From assembly GCA_046582565.1 (NCBI GenBank), contig JAYGED010000201.1, positions 1 to 14,761 on the forward strand: a stretch of 14,761 bases of DNA. The letters are read 5' to 3'. The translations under genes were made by a program, and so were the position numbers. How positions within the stretch are numbered: position 1 is the stretch's first letter; every line of letters starts with the position of its first letter. Below are positions 1 through 6,529 of the stretch, piece by piece. This DNA comes from JAYGED01 sp046582565 (GTDB lineage Bacteria; Pseudomonadota; Alphaproteobacteria; JAAXGF01). Under the pieces are notes generated by a model. The model did not search any database. It saw only the letters and a list, made by a program, of their open reading frames with translations, and had not been told where the DNA came from.

Positions 1-1
1 G

Positions 2-808
2 CTCGCCGACTGGAACGGCCTGATGATCGCAGCCATGGCCCAGGCCGGAGCCACATTCGACCAGCCCGGTTGGATCGACGCCGCCATCCAGGCTTTCGAC
101 TTCGTGGCCGCCCGCATGACCGTGGAAGGCCGTCTGCGCCACAGCTATCGCGCTGATAAGCTCGGCGATGTGGCGTTCATCGATGATTATGCCGCCATGG
201 CCGGGGCCGCCATCGCGCTCTTCGAGACAACCGGCGAGGCGGATTATCTGGCCCGCGCCGAAGACTGGGTCGCCATGGCCGATAAGCATTACTGGGACGA
301 CGAGGCGGGCGGCTATTACTTCACAGCCGACGACGGCGAAGCCCTGATCGTGCGCAGCAAAACCGCCTATGACAGCGCCACCGCGTCGGGCAACGGGCTC
401 ATGGTCGGGGTTCTCGCGAGGCTCCATGCCCTCACCGCCAAGCCGACCTACCAGATGCGCGCCGAAGCGCTCATCCAGGCCTTCGCCAAGGATGTGGAGC
501 AGAACCCAGCGGCCAGCTGCGCCCTGCTGAACGCTTTCGATCTGCTGCGGAATTCGCTCCAGCTGGTGATCATCGGCGATCGGACGGACGACGCCACGCA
601 GAGTCTTCGCCGCGCCGCCTTCGAGACCAACGCGCCGAACCGCGTCCTCGCGACGATCGCCCCGGGCGCCGCCCTGCCAAAAGGCCACCCGGCCCAGGGC
701 AAGACCGCCATCGACGGCAAACCCACCGCCTATATCTGTAGGGGCGAGACCTGCTCCCTGCCGATCACCGATGCGAGTGAATTGCGCGAGGCGCTGCGCC
801 GGGGCTAA
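2..808 (+). CDS. C-terminal part of YyaL/DUF255 (SPATA20-like) thioredoxin-domain protein, 5' truncated
   Basis: The reading frame is already open at the window edge (first full codon at base 2), so the N-terminal thioredoxin-like DUF255 domain lies outside. The visible 268 residues begin LADWNGLMIAA, which matches the conserved core of the family's alpha/alpha-barrel (six-hairpin glycosidase-like) region. They end with the typical short tail containing the pair of cysteines in YICRGETCSLPI, followed by a final helix. The family is widespread but its biochemical role is poorly defined; a sugar-epimerase-like fold fused to a thioredoxin domain is the family description. An 84-bp gap separates it from the quinone oxidoreductase downstream. 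I am confident of the family and not of a function. Confidence 0.85.
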   Translation, partial: LADWNGLMIAAMAQAGATFDQPGWIDAAIQAFDFVAARMTVEGRLRHSYRADKLGDVAFIDDYAAMAGAAIALFETTGEADYLARAEDWVAMADKHYWDDEAGGYYFTADDGEALIVRSKTAYDSATASGNGLMVGVLARLHALTAKPTYQMRAEALIQAFAKDVEQNPAASCALLNAFDLLRNSLQLVIIGDRTDDATQSLRRAAFETNAPNRVLATIAPGAALPKGHPAQGKTAIDGKPTAYICRGETCSLPITDASELREALRRG

Positions 809-892
809 AAGCTTCGGTGGAAAATCAGCCATCGGCGGCGCTACACTGTCACCGCCATCAGTCAACCACCCCCAGCCCAAGGACTCACACCC

Positions 893-1870
893 ATGACCAA
901 GGCCATACGAATTCACGAATACGGCGGACCCGATGTCATGTGTTGGGAGGATGTGGATGTAGGCGCACCGGGGACCGGGGAAGTGCAGATCCGCCATAGC
1001 GCCGTCGGACTCAATTTCATCGATGTCTATATGCGCACCGGGCTCTATCCCCAGCCCGCCTTTCCGGCCGGTCTCGGGCTTGAGGCCGCCGGGGTTGTTG
1101 AAGCGCTCGGCGAGGGGGTCACCGATCTCGCCGTGGGCGATCGCGTCGCCTATGCGGCCCCGCCTCCCGGTGCCTATGCGGAGGCCCGGCTGATCCCCGC
1201 CGCCATATTGGTGAAGATTCCCGAGGGCGTCGCCGACGATCAGGCCGCCGCCATGATGCTCAAGGGCATGACCGCCGAATATCTCCTCAACCGGACCTAT
1301 GCGGTGCAGCCCGGCGACGCCATCCTGTTTCATGCCGCCGCCGGCGGGGTCGGGCTGATCGCCTGTCAGTGGGCCAAGCAGATCGGCGCCACCGTCATCG
1401 GCACAGTGAGCACGGCGGAAAAGGCGGCCCTCGCTGCGGCCCACGGCTGCGATCATCCGATCATTCTGGGAGATGACGGCTTCACAGACCAGGTCCGCGA
1501 GCTGACCGGCGGCAAAGGCGTCAAGGCGGTCTATGATTCCGTCGGCAAGGACTCATTCGAGGGCTCACTGGATTGTCTGGCGCCGCGCGGCATTATGGTC
1601 AGCTTCGGCCAATCCTCGGGCCCGGTACCGCCGTTCGATCCCGCCGGTCTGGCGGCGCGGGGCTCCCTGTTCCTCACCCGGCCTTCCCTGATGGCCTATA
1701 CCGCCAGCCGTGAAGAACTGACCGCCAGCGCCGCCGCTTTGTTCGGTATGGTGGCGGCCGGCCATGTGCGCATCGAAATCAACCAGACCTACGCCCTGGC
1801 CAACACCGTCCAGGCCCATACGGATTTAGAGGCCCGTAAGACAACGGGCTCGACGGTTTTGCTGCCGTAG
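893..1870 (+). CDS. qor: NADPH:quinone oxidoreductase (zinc-independent MDR family)
   Basis: This is a 325-residue protein of the medium-chain dehydrogenase/reductase superfamily, expected to reduce quinones with NADPH in the cytoplasm. The GroES-like N-terminal domain contains GLNFIDVYMRTGLY (residues 39-52), characteristic of QOR enzymes. The zinc-ligand residues of alcohol dehydrogenases are absent. The Rossmann nucleotide-binding loop is HAAAGGVG at residues 147-154. Length is normal for the family. The ATG at 893 is preceded by AAGGA at 879-883, a well-placed ribosome binding site. The gene runs toward rho, and a structured repeat begins about 6 bp after its stop codon. A related enoyl reductase or crotonyl-CoA reductase-like activity cannot be excluded. 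Confidence 0.9.
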   Translation: MTKAIRIHEYGGPDVMCWEDVDVGAPGTGEVQIRHSAVGLNFIDVYMRTGLYPQPAFPAGLGLEAAGVVEALGEGVTDLAVGDRVAYAAPPPGAYAEARLIPAAILVKIPEGVADDQAAAMMLKGMTAEYLLNRTYAVQPGDAILFHAAAGGVGLIACQWAKQIGATVIGTVSTAEKAALAAAHGCDHPIILGDDGFTDQVRELTGGKGVKAVYDSVGKDSFEGSLDCLAPRGIMVSFGQSSGPVPPFDPAGLAARGSLFLTRPSLMAYTASREELTASAAALFGMVAAGHVRIEINQTYALANTVQAHTDLEARKTTGSTVLLP

Positions 1871-1876
1871 AGGACG

Positions 1877-2080
1877 GCTGTTTTTTTAAGAAGTGACGTT
1901 CAAGCGCCACTAAGGCTTTAGCCGCTCAATGCGGCTTTGCGGCATTCGCCGCGCTCGTCGTGTAGGACAGCATTCTCCGACCGTAACGGTCGGAGAAGCA
2001 AGCCCGCGACCGCGGGCCGCCGGCTTACCCGGCGAAAGCCTGCGTGGCGCTTGAACGCAGTTCGCCCTTGGCGACCGTAA
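1877..2080 (+). repeat. Multi-hairpin dispersed repeat, copy 1
   Basis: This element is nearly the same as the one at 10300-10515 and lies between the convergent stops of the quinone oxidoreductase and rho. Its core is bounded by a perfect 14-bp inverted repeat, CGTTCAAGCGCCAC at 1897-1910 and its complement at 2044-2057. Inside are consecutive hairpins. They include AGCCGC/GCGGCT (1920-1925, 1931-1936), GCGGC/GCCGC (1939-1943, 1948-1952) and an 11-bp stem with a TAA loop (1973-1997). Next come GCCCGCG/CGCGGGC (2002-2008, 2011-2017), GGCTT/AAGCC (2022-2026, 2036-2040), and a final imperfect hairpin near 2061-2077. It has no coding potential shared with copy 2. It could act as a transcript-end structure, a REP/BIME-like element or a MITE remnant; no target-site duplication is obvious. 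Confidence 0.85.
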
Positions 2081-2095
2081 ATAAAGCGACCGAAA

Positions 2096-3352
2096 TTACG
2101 TATTCATGGATTCGAAGAACTCGGCGTTGTTCTTGGTGCTCCTGAGCTTTTCGAGGAGGAATTCCATGGCGTCGGAAGAACCCATGGGCATCAGGATACG
2201 GCGCAGCACCCACATCTTGGAAAGGTCGGCCTGATCGACGATGAGCTCTTCCTTGCGGGTGCCGGATTTACCGATGTCGAGGGCCGGGAAGACGCGTTTG
2301 TCGGCTAGCTTGCGGTCCATGACGATCTCGCAATTGCCGGTGCCCTTGAATTCCTCGAAGATAACCTCGTCCATGCGCGAGCCGGTGTCGATCAGCGCCG
2401 TCGAAATGATCGTCAAGGAGCCGCCCTGTTCGATATTGCGCGCAGCACCGAAGAAGCGCTTGGGCCGCTGCAGGGCGTTGGCGTCGACGCCGCCGGTGAG
2501 CACCTTGCCCGATGACGGCACCACGGCGTTGTAGGCGCGCGCCAGGCGGGTGATCGAGTCGAGCAGGATGACAACGTCGCGCTTATGCTCGACCAGGCGC
2601 TTTGCCTTGGCGATGACCATCTCGGCAACCTGGACATGGCGCGTGGCCGGCTCATCGAAGGTCGAGGAAACAACCTCGCCTTTGACCGAGCGCTGCATGT
2701 CGGTGACTTCCTCGGGGCGCTCGTCGATGAGCAGCACGATGAGGTAAATCTCCGGGTTGTTGGCGGTGATGGCATGGGCGATGTTCTGCATCAAAACCGT
2801 CTTGCCGGCGCGCGGCGGAGACACCAGAAGGGCGCGCTGACCCTTGCCCAGAGGGGCGACCAGCTCGATCACCCGGGTGCTTAAATCCTTTATCGTCGGG
2901 TCGTTCATCTCGAGAATGATGCGCTCCTCGGGGTAGAGCGGCGTCAGATTGTCGAAATTGACCCGGTGGCGCGAGGCCTCGGGATCGTCAAAATTGATGG
3001 TTTTGATTTGGACCAGGGCAAAATAGCGCTCGCCTTCCTTGGGCGCGCGAATCTCGCCGTCCACGGTGTCGCCGGTGCGCAGGGAAAGCCGCCTGATTTG
3101 GCTCGGCGATACATAGATGTCATCCGGGCCGGGCAGGTAATTGGCCTCGGGCGAGCGCAGGAAACCGAACCCGTCCTTGAGGATTTCCAGCACGCCGGAG
3201 CCGAAAATCGCCGTGCCGTTGTCGGCCAGCTGCTTGAGAATGGAAAACATCAGATCCTGCTGGCGCAGGGTGCCGGCGGCCTCGATGTCGAGCTCGTCGG
3301 CAAAGGCGAGAAGGTCTTCGGGAGTTTTGAGTTTTAGTTCCTGGAGATTCAT
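2096..3352 (-). CDS. rho: Transcription termination factor Rho
   Basis: This is a 418-residue hexameric RNA-dependent ATPase/translocase that ends transcription of untranslated RNA. The N-terminal RNA-binding part carries the cold-shock-like motif DGFGFLRS (60-67). The ATPase core has Walker A SPPRAGKT (178-185), the catalytic glutamate in DERPEEV (E211) and Walker B VILLDS (261-266). It also has the R-loop and Q-loop region around 283-290 and the arginine finger R366. Numbering runs in register with E. coli Rho. Length is normal. The start MNLQELKLKTPE is the typical alphaproteobacterial N-terminus; its ribosome binding site is weak. The gene is separated from upstream hemJ by 286 bp, so it probably has its own promoter and leader. 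A repeat element lies just beyond its stop. Confidence 0.98.
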   Translation of the reverse strand: MNLQELKLKTPEDLLAFADELDIEAAGTLRQQDLMFSILKQLADNGTAIFGSGVLEILKDGFGFLRSPEANYLPGPDDIYVSPSQIRRLSLRTGDTVDGEIRAPKEGERYFALVQIKTINFDDPEASRHRVNFDNLTPLYPEERIILEMNDPTIKDLSTRVIELVAPLGKGQRALLVSPPRAGKTVLMQNIAHAITANNPEIYLIVLLIDERPEEVTDMQRSVKGEVVSSTFDEPATRHVQVAEMVIAKAKRLVEHKRDVVILLDSITRLARAYNAVVPSSGKVLTGGVDANALQRPKRFFGAARNIEQGGSLTIISTALIDTGSRMDEVIFEEFKGTGNCEIVMDRKLADKRVFPALDIGKSGTRKEELIVDQADLSKMWVLRRILMPMGSSDAMEFLLEKLRSTKNNAEFFESMNT

Positions 3353-3401
3353 CTGTCGTTCATTGACTGTGAAGAGGAGGGATGGAATGGAGACTATGCG
3401 G

Positions 3402-3449
3402 GGCCGCCGGAAGCGGCCGCTTTTGAAGCCAGACTAGGGGCTTAGTCTG
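3402..3449 (-). promoter_or_regulatory. Two hairpins in the rho leader
   Basis: The untranslated stretch before rho contains two short perfect inverted repeats. One has 7-bp arms CAGACTA/TAGTCTG at 3430-3436 and 3443-3449 around a 6-nt loop. The other has GGCCGC/GCGGCC at 3402-3407 and 3413-3418 around a 5-nt loop. Both would lie in the rho mRNA leader if transcription starts upstream near 3590. Rho is known to autoregulate by terminating in its own leader in other bacteria, so a regulatory role is plausible. No oligo-U tract follows either hairpin, so they do not look like intrinsic terminators. Function is inference only. Confidence 0.3.
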
Positions 3450-3597
3450 CCCAAAGAATAAAATTAGCCTGTCGATTCAGCGCTTGTTGATTGAAAGGGC
3501 CCGTAGAGGGATAAGGAGCGGTAAATTCGCGCGGGATTTTTTGTGGGTTTTCCACGACACACGATGAACGCGTGCCTCCACAGGACGTGGAGCGCGA

Positions 3598-3627
3598 ACA
3601 GTAGCGGCAAGCCGCCAAGGCTGTCAA
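3598..3627 (-). promoter_or_regulatory. Candidate sigma-70 promoter for rho
   Basis: On the minus strand a perfect TTGACA (3622-3627) is followed, after an 18-bp spacer, by TACTGT (3598-3603), a poor -10 hexamer. It begins about 12 bp after the hemJ stop codon and would give a leader of roughly 240 nt before the rho ATG. The -35 match is strong and the -10 match weak, so this is a candidate only. Transcript-end data would settle it. Confidence 0.35.
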
Positions 3628-3638
3628 ACGAAGATTTT

Positions 3639-4067
3639 CTAGAACGGTTTGGCCACGGCGAGGATGACAATAAGGATCATCAGGACGGTCGGCACCTCGT
3701 TGGCGATGCGATAGAAGCGCTGGCTGCGCTGGTTGCGGTCTTCGGCGAAGTCGCGGCGCCAGCGCGACATCAGCCCGTGGCTGGCGGCCAGCACCAGAAC
3801 CAGCACCAGCTTGGCCTGAATCCAGCCGCCGTCCAGCCCGACCTGGTGGATCAGCGCAGCGCCGAAAATAAACGCCAGGATCATCGCCGGAGTCATGATG
3901 GCGCGCAGCAGCCGGCGCTCCATGATCTTGAGCATTTCCGAGCGTTTCGAGCCCGGCTCGGCCTCGCAATGATAAACGAACAGGCGCGGCAGATAGAGCA
4001 GCCCGGCCATCCAGGCAATCACCGCGATGATATGGAAAGCCTTGATCCAAAGATAATATTCAGCCAT
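3639..4067 (-). CDS. hemJ: Protoporphyrinogen IX oxidase HemJ
   Basis: This is a 142-residue inner-membrane protein of the HemJ (UPF0093) family. It oxidises protoporphyrinogen IX to protoporphyrin IX, the penultimate step of heme synthesis, in bacteria lacking HemG/HemY. The sequence shows WIKAFHIIAVIAWMAGLLYL with the conserved His12, plus His33. It also has the conserved lysine in WIQAKLVLVLVL (Lys86) and the C-terminal RIANEVP motif (120-126). Four hydrophobic helices lie at about 7-27, 57-77, 83-101 and 124-139. The first 8 bp overlap the end of hemH (ATGGCTGA), indicating translational coupling. The neighbours hemH and hemE fit the pathway assignment. Confidence 0.95.
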   Translation of the reverse strand: MAEYYLWIKAFHIIAVIAWMAGLLYLPRLFVYHCEAEPGSKRSEMLKIMERRLLRAIMTPAMILAFIFGAALIHQVGLDGGWIQAKLVLVLVLAASHGLMSRWRRDFAEDRNQRSQRFYRIANEVPTVLMILIVILAVAKPF

Positions 4068-5103
4068 GGGGACAACCCGTCAAACCTGCCGGGCAGAGGC
4101 GCCCGCCCTGATGAGAACAGAGATCGGCGCCGCCGTCGAGGGTGCTGCGGACCAGGCCGGCGAGCCCGTCGATAAAGGCCGGCCCGACGCCCAGAGCCGG
4201 CACGCGGACATAATCTCTGACGCCTGCTTCCTCGGCCAGGTCGCGATATTCGATATCGAGTTCTACCAGGGTCTCGGAGTGCTCGGACACGAAGGCGATC
4301 GGCACCACAACCACGGCAATGCCCTCAGCGCCGGCGCGCCGCAGCTCTTCATCAGTGGAGGGGCCGACCCAATCCAGCGGCCCGACCCGGCTTTGATAAC
4401 AGACCGTCCAGTCGAGATCAGGATTGGCCGCCGCCAGAGACCCGGCGATGGCTGCCGCCGAGCGTTCGATCTGCCAGACATAGGGATCACCGCGCTCGAC
4501 GATCTTCTTGGGCAGTCCATGGGCCGAAAACAACAGCCGGAACTTGCCCTCCATCCTATCGAGGGCCGCCCGGATCAAGGCCCCGTGGGCTTCGACGAAC
4601 CCCGCTTCGGTGGCATAACAGCACAGGGCATGGGTCGGCGCCCTGAGACCCTCGGCAGCGGCGAGGCGATGCCATTCAGCGATCGAGGAAGCGCTGGTGG
4701 TGGTCGAATATTGCGGATAGAGCGGCAACAGGACAATCCGGTCGGGATTGAAATTCTTGACCTCGAGCACCGCTTCCTCGGTCATCGGGTGCCAATAGCG
4801 CATGGCGATGAAGCAGCGCACCTCGCCGCGCGCCGAGAGCGCTGTCTCAAGGGCATGGGCTTGGTCCCGGGTGTGACCGAGAAGCGGCGAGGCGCCGCCG
4901 AGATGCTCGTAAATCTTGCGCGCCACGGGTGCGCGGCGGTGCGACACCAGGGTCGCCAGACACCAGCGCAGGGGCTGGGGCAGGGTGATGATCGCCTTAT
5001 CGTTGAACAGATTGAACAGGAAGGGCTGCACCGCTTCCGGCTCGTCGGGGCCGCCGAGATTAAACAGGACGACGGCAATTTTCTCGGCCCCATTGCTTGG
5101 CAT
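4060..5103 (-). CDS. hemH: Ferrochelatase with C-terminal cysteine cluster
   Basis: This 347-residue enzyme inserts Fe2+ into protoporphyrin IX, the last step of heme synthesis. Visible family motifs are VVLFNLGGPD near the N-terminus, RYWHPMTEEA (102-111) and LPLYPQYSTTT (126-136). The active-site SAHGLP has His195, and SEHSETLVELD lies at 273-283. The C-terminus carries Cys329, Cys337 and Cys344 in a CPAGLTGCPHG context. This resembles the extension that holds a [2Fe-2S] cluster in some alphaproteobacterial ferrochelatases such as that of Caulobacter. Cluster binding here is inferred. The gene lies 11 bp after hemE, with a GGAG ribosome binding site at the hemE stop, and overlaps hemJ by 8 bp. 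Confidence 0.96.
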   Translation of the reverse strand: MPSNGAEKIAVVLFNLGGPDEPEAVQPFLFNLFNDKAIITLPQPLRWCLATLVSHRRAPVARKIYEHLGGASPLLGHTRDQAHALETALSARGEVRCFIAMRYWHPMTEEAVLEVKNFNPDRIVLLPLYPQYSTTTSASSIAEWHRLAAAEGLRAPTHALCCYATEAGFVEAHGALIRAALDRMEGKFRLLFSAHGLPKKIVERGDPYVWQIERSAAAIAGSLAAANPDLDWTVCYQSRVGPLDWVGPSTDEELRRAGAEGIAVVVVPIAFVSEHSETLVELDIEYRDLAEEAGVRDYVRVPALGVGPAFIDGLAGLVRSTLDGGADLCSHQGGRLCPAGLTGCPHG

Positions 5104-5114
5104 GTTTAGCTCCG

Positions 5115-6182
5115 CTAAGGCCGCCAGCCGCGCACGGTCTCGACAAGTTCCGCCACATGCTCGGGCGGCGTCGCCGGCACGATGCCGTGGCCCAGATTAA
5201 AGATGAACGGCCCGCCCGCCAGGGCTTCCATAATGGCGGCGATTTCGTCGATCATCCGCGGCCCGCCGTGGAGCAGGCAGAGCGGGTCGAGATTGCCCTG
5301 CACGGCGCAATGTGGCTGCAAGGCCTGGGCCGCCCACTGCACCGGTGTGGCGGCATCAATACTGATCCCGTCGACACCGGTGTCCACAACATAATCGCGC
5401 ATCATCACACCCGCGCCGCGTGGAAAGCCGATGATCGGCGCCTCTGGATAGGCGGCGCGCACCCCCTCGACGATGGCTTTCATGGGCGCCACCGACCAGC
5501 GGCGGAATTCGCTCTCGGACAGGACGCCGGCCCAGCTATCGAAGATCTGTAGCACCTCGGCGCCGTGGCGAAGCTGGGCGATTAGATAGTCCACCGTCGC
5601 CGCGACAAGAATATCTATCAGCCGTTGAAAACTGTCTGAATCGCTGAAAGCCCAGTTCCGGGTAGCGGCGAAATCACGGCTTGAACCGCCCTCGATCATG
5701 TAGGTCGCAACGGTCCAGGGCGCGCCGGCGAAACCGATCAGCGCAGCGCCATCTGGCAGCTCGGCCGCCACCCGCTCAACGGTCTCATAGACCGGCGCCA
5801 GGTGATCAGCAATGCGATCTGGCCGCAGCGCCTCGATGTCGCGCAGATCTTTCAAGGGCGTCAAACGCGGCCCTTCACCCTCGACAAACGAAAGCTCGGC
5901 GCCCAGGGCATCAGGAATAACCAGAATATCGGAAAACAGGATCGCCGCATCCATCTGATACCGGGTGATCGGCTGCAAAGTGACTTCGGCGGCCAGAGCC
6001 GGATTGTAACAGAGCTCAAGAAAAGAACCCGCTTGTTTGCGCAGCTCCCTATATTCAGGCAAATAGCGTCCCGCCTGGCGCATCAGCCACAGGGGAGGCG
6101 GCGCACCAGTCGTGCCCCGCAAGACGCGGAGGAGCGGCTTATCGTCGCTGTTAGACGTTTGGCTTGAGATAGGCGATGTCAT
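5115..6182 (-). CDS. hemE: Uroporphyrinogen III decarboxylase
   Basis: This 355-residue cytosolic enzyme converts uroporphyrinogen III to coproporphyrinogen III. The signature WLMRQAGRYLPEYRE (32-46) supplies Arg35 and Arg39. FSDILVIP (83-90) carries the catalytic Asp85. GFAGAPWTVATYMIEGG (150-166) includes Tyr161, and the C-terminal FNLGHGIVPATPPEHV (328-343) includes His332. Length is typical. It is the first gene of hemE-hemH-hemJ and reads away from the putative origin. The ATG at 6182 has no strong Shine-Dalgarno sequence; it was chosen because KPLLRVLRG follows at the usual distance. In Caulobacter and relatives hemE directly borders the chromosomal replication origin. Confidence 0.97.
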   Translation of the reverse strand: MTSPISSQTSNSDDKPLLRVLRGTTGAPPPLWLMRQAGRYLPEYRELRKQAGSFLELCYNPALAAEVTLQPITRYQMDAAILFSDILVIPDALGAELSFVEGEGPRLTPLKDLRDIEALRPDRIADHLAPVYETVERVAAELPDGAALIGFAGAPWTVATYMIEGGSSRDFAATRNWAFSDSDSFQRLIDILVAATVDYLIAQLRHGAEVLQIFDSWAGVLSESEFRRWSVAPMKAIVEGVRAAYPEAPIIGFPRGAGVMMRDYVVDTGVDGISIDAATPVQWAAQALQPHCAVQGNLDPLCLLHGGPRMIDEIAAIMEALAGGPFIFNLGHGIVPATPPEHVAELVETVRGWRP

Positions 6183-6214
6183 GGGAAACCATTCTGGGAG
6201 TTTTATCGTCCCGC

Positions 6215-6246
6215 TTAAATTACGAATTATTTTTTTATAATTAAAG
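6215..6246. other. AT-rich block, probable DNA unwinding element
   Basis: 29 of 32 bases are A or T, in strong contrast with the GC-rich surroundings. It lies about 20 bp from the nearest DnaA-like box, the usual arrangement for an origin unwinding element. TTAA-N7-ATTA at 6215-6229 is one mismatch from the CtrA recognition pattern TTAA-N7-TTAA, a weak hint only. Confidence 0.6.
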
Positions 6247-6266
6247 GTAGTTGTTGTAGTTGGGCC

Positions 6267-6309
6267 TGTGGAAACCGGGGTTTAATCCTTATCCCATAAA
6301 TTATCCGCA
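6267..6309. other. Cluster of DnaA-box-like sites
   Basis: Three 9-mers resemble the DnaA box TTATCCACA. TTATCCGCA at 6301-6309 (+) matches 8/9. GTTTCCACA on the minus strand at 6267-6275 matches 7/9. TTATCCCAT at 6289-6297 (+) shares the first six bases. Further weak sites are TTATCCCCG at 6446-6454 (-) and 6583-6591 (+), each 7/9. No perfect box was found. Low-affinity boxes are common in alphaproteobacterial origins, but individual sites are uncertain. Confidence 0.5.
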
Positions 6310-6380
6310 GCTGGGACCCTCTTGCCTCGATCGTCGGTCATGGCGTAATACCCATGGCAAATCCCCTGTATAAATATTCA

Positions 6381-6400
6381 GCCATGATGGTTGTCATGGC
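6381..6400. repeat. Perfect 7-bp inverted repeat in the origin region
   Basis: GCCATGA (6381-6387) and TCATGGC (6394-6400) are separated by 6 bases. They contain two copies of the hexamer that recurs through this region, so the pair may be a dyad binding site rather than an RNA hairpin. Confidence 0.55.
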
Positions 6401-6476
6401 ACTGTCAGCTTAGCGATAGGGTGTTTGGTATGAAGGATGGAAAACCGGGGATAATTTGCGAGCCCGCAGCCCTTGT

Positions 6477-6529
6477 CCCCATGATTCCCGATGACTCTTC
6501 TGAATCCTAAAATCCCGACGATCATGGGG
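6477..6529. repeat. 9-bp inverted repeat enclosing three GANTC sites
   Basis: CCCCATGAT (6477-6485) and ATCATGGGG (6521-6529) are perfect complements 35 bp apart. GATTC (6483-6487), GACTC (6493-6497) and GAATC (6502-6506) start 10 and 9 bp apart, about one helical turn each. The first overlaps the left arm. GANTC is the target of the cell-cycle methyltransferase CcrM in alphaproteobacteria. No other GANTC was seen in the 6183-6623 region. Confidence 0.65.

Noticed and set aside
817..999. 60-codon plus-strand open frame overlapping the start of the quinone oxidoreductase
   Set aside because: His/Arg/Thr-rich composition, no ribosome site, overlaps a clear gene in another frame.
1877..2080. 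Repeat element as an IS or complete MITE
   Set aside because: No transposase and no clear target-site duplication next to the 14-bp arms; structure is a string of hairpins instead.
3442..3670. Short minus-strand frames running from within hemJ into the rho leader, one with a hydrophobic stretch
   Set aside because: Starts lie inside hemJ in the wrong frame, without a ribosome site; a leader peptide cannot be supported.
4066..5109. Plus-strand open frame of 347 codons opposite hemH
   Set aside because: It mirrors the well-supported ferrochelatase gene, has no recognisable domain, and arises from high-GC codon bias.
6215..6229. CtrA binding site in the origin
   Set aside because: Only TTAA-N7-ATTA, one mismatch from the consensus, in an AT-rich block where such matches occur by chance.
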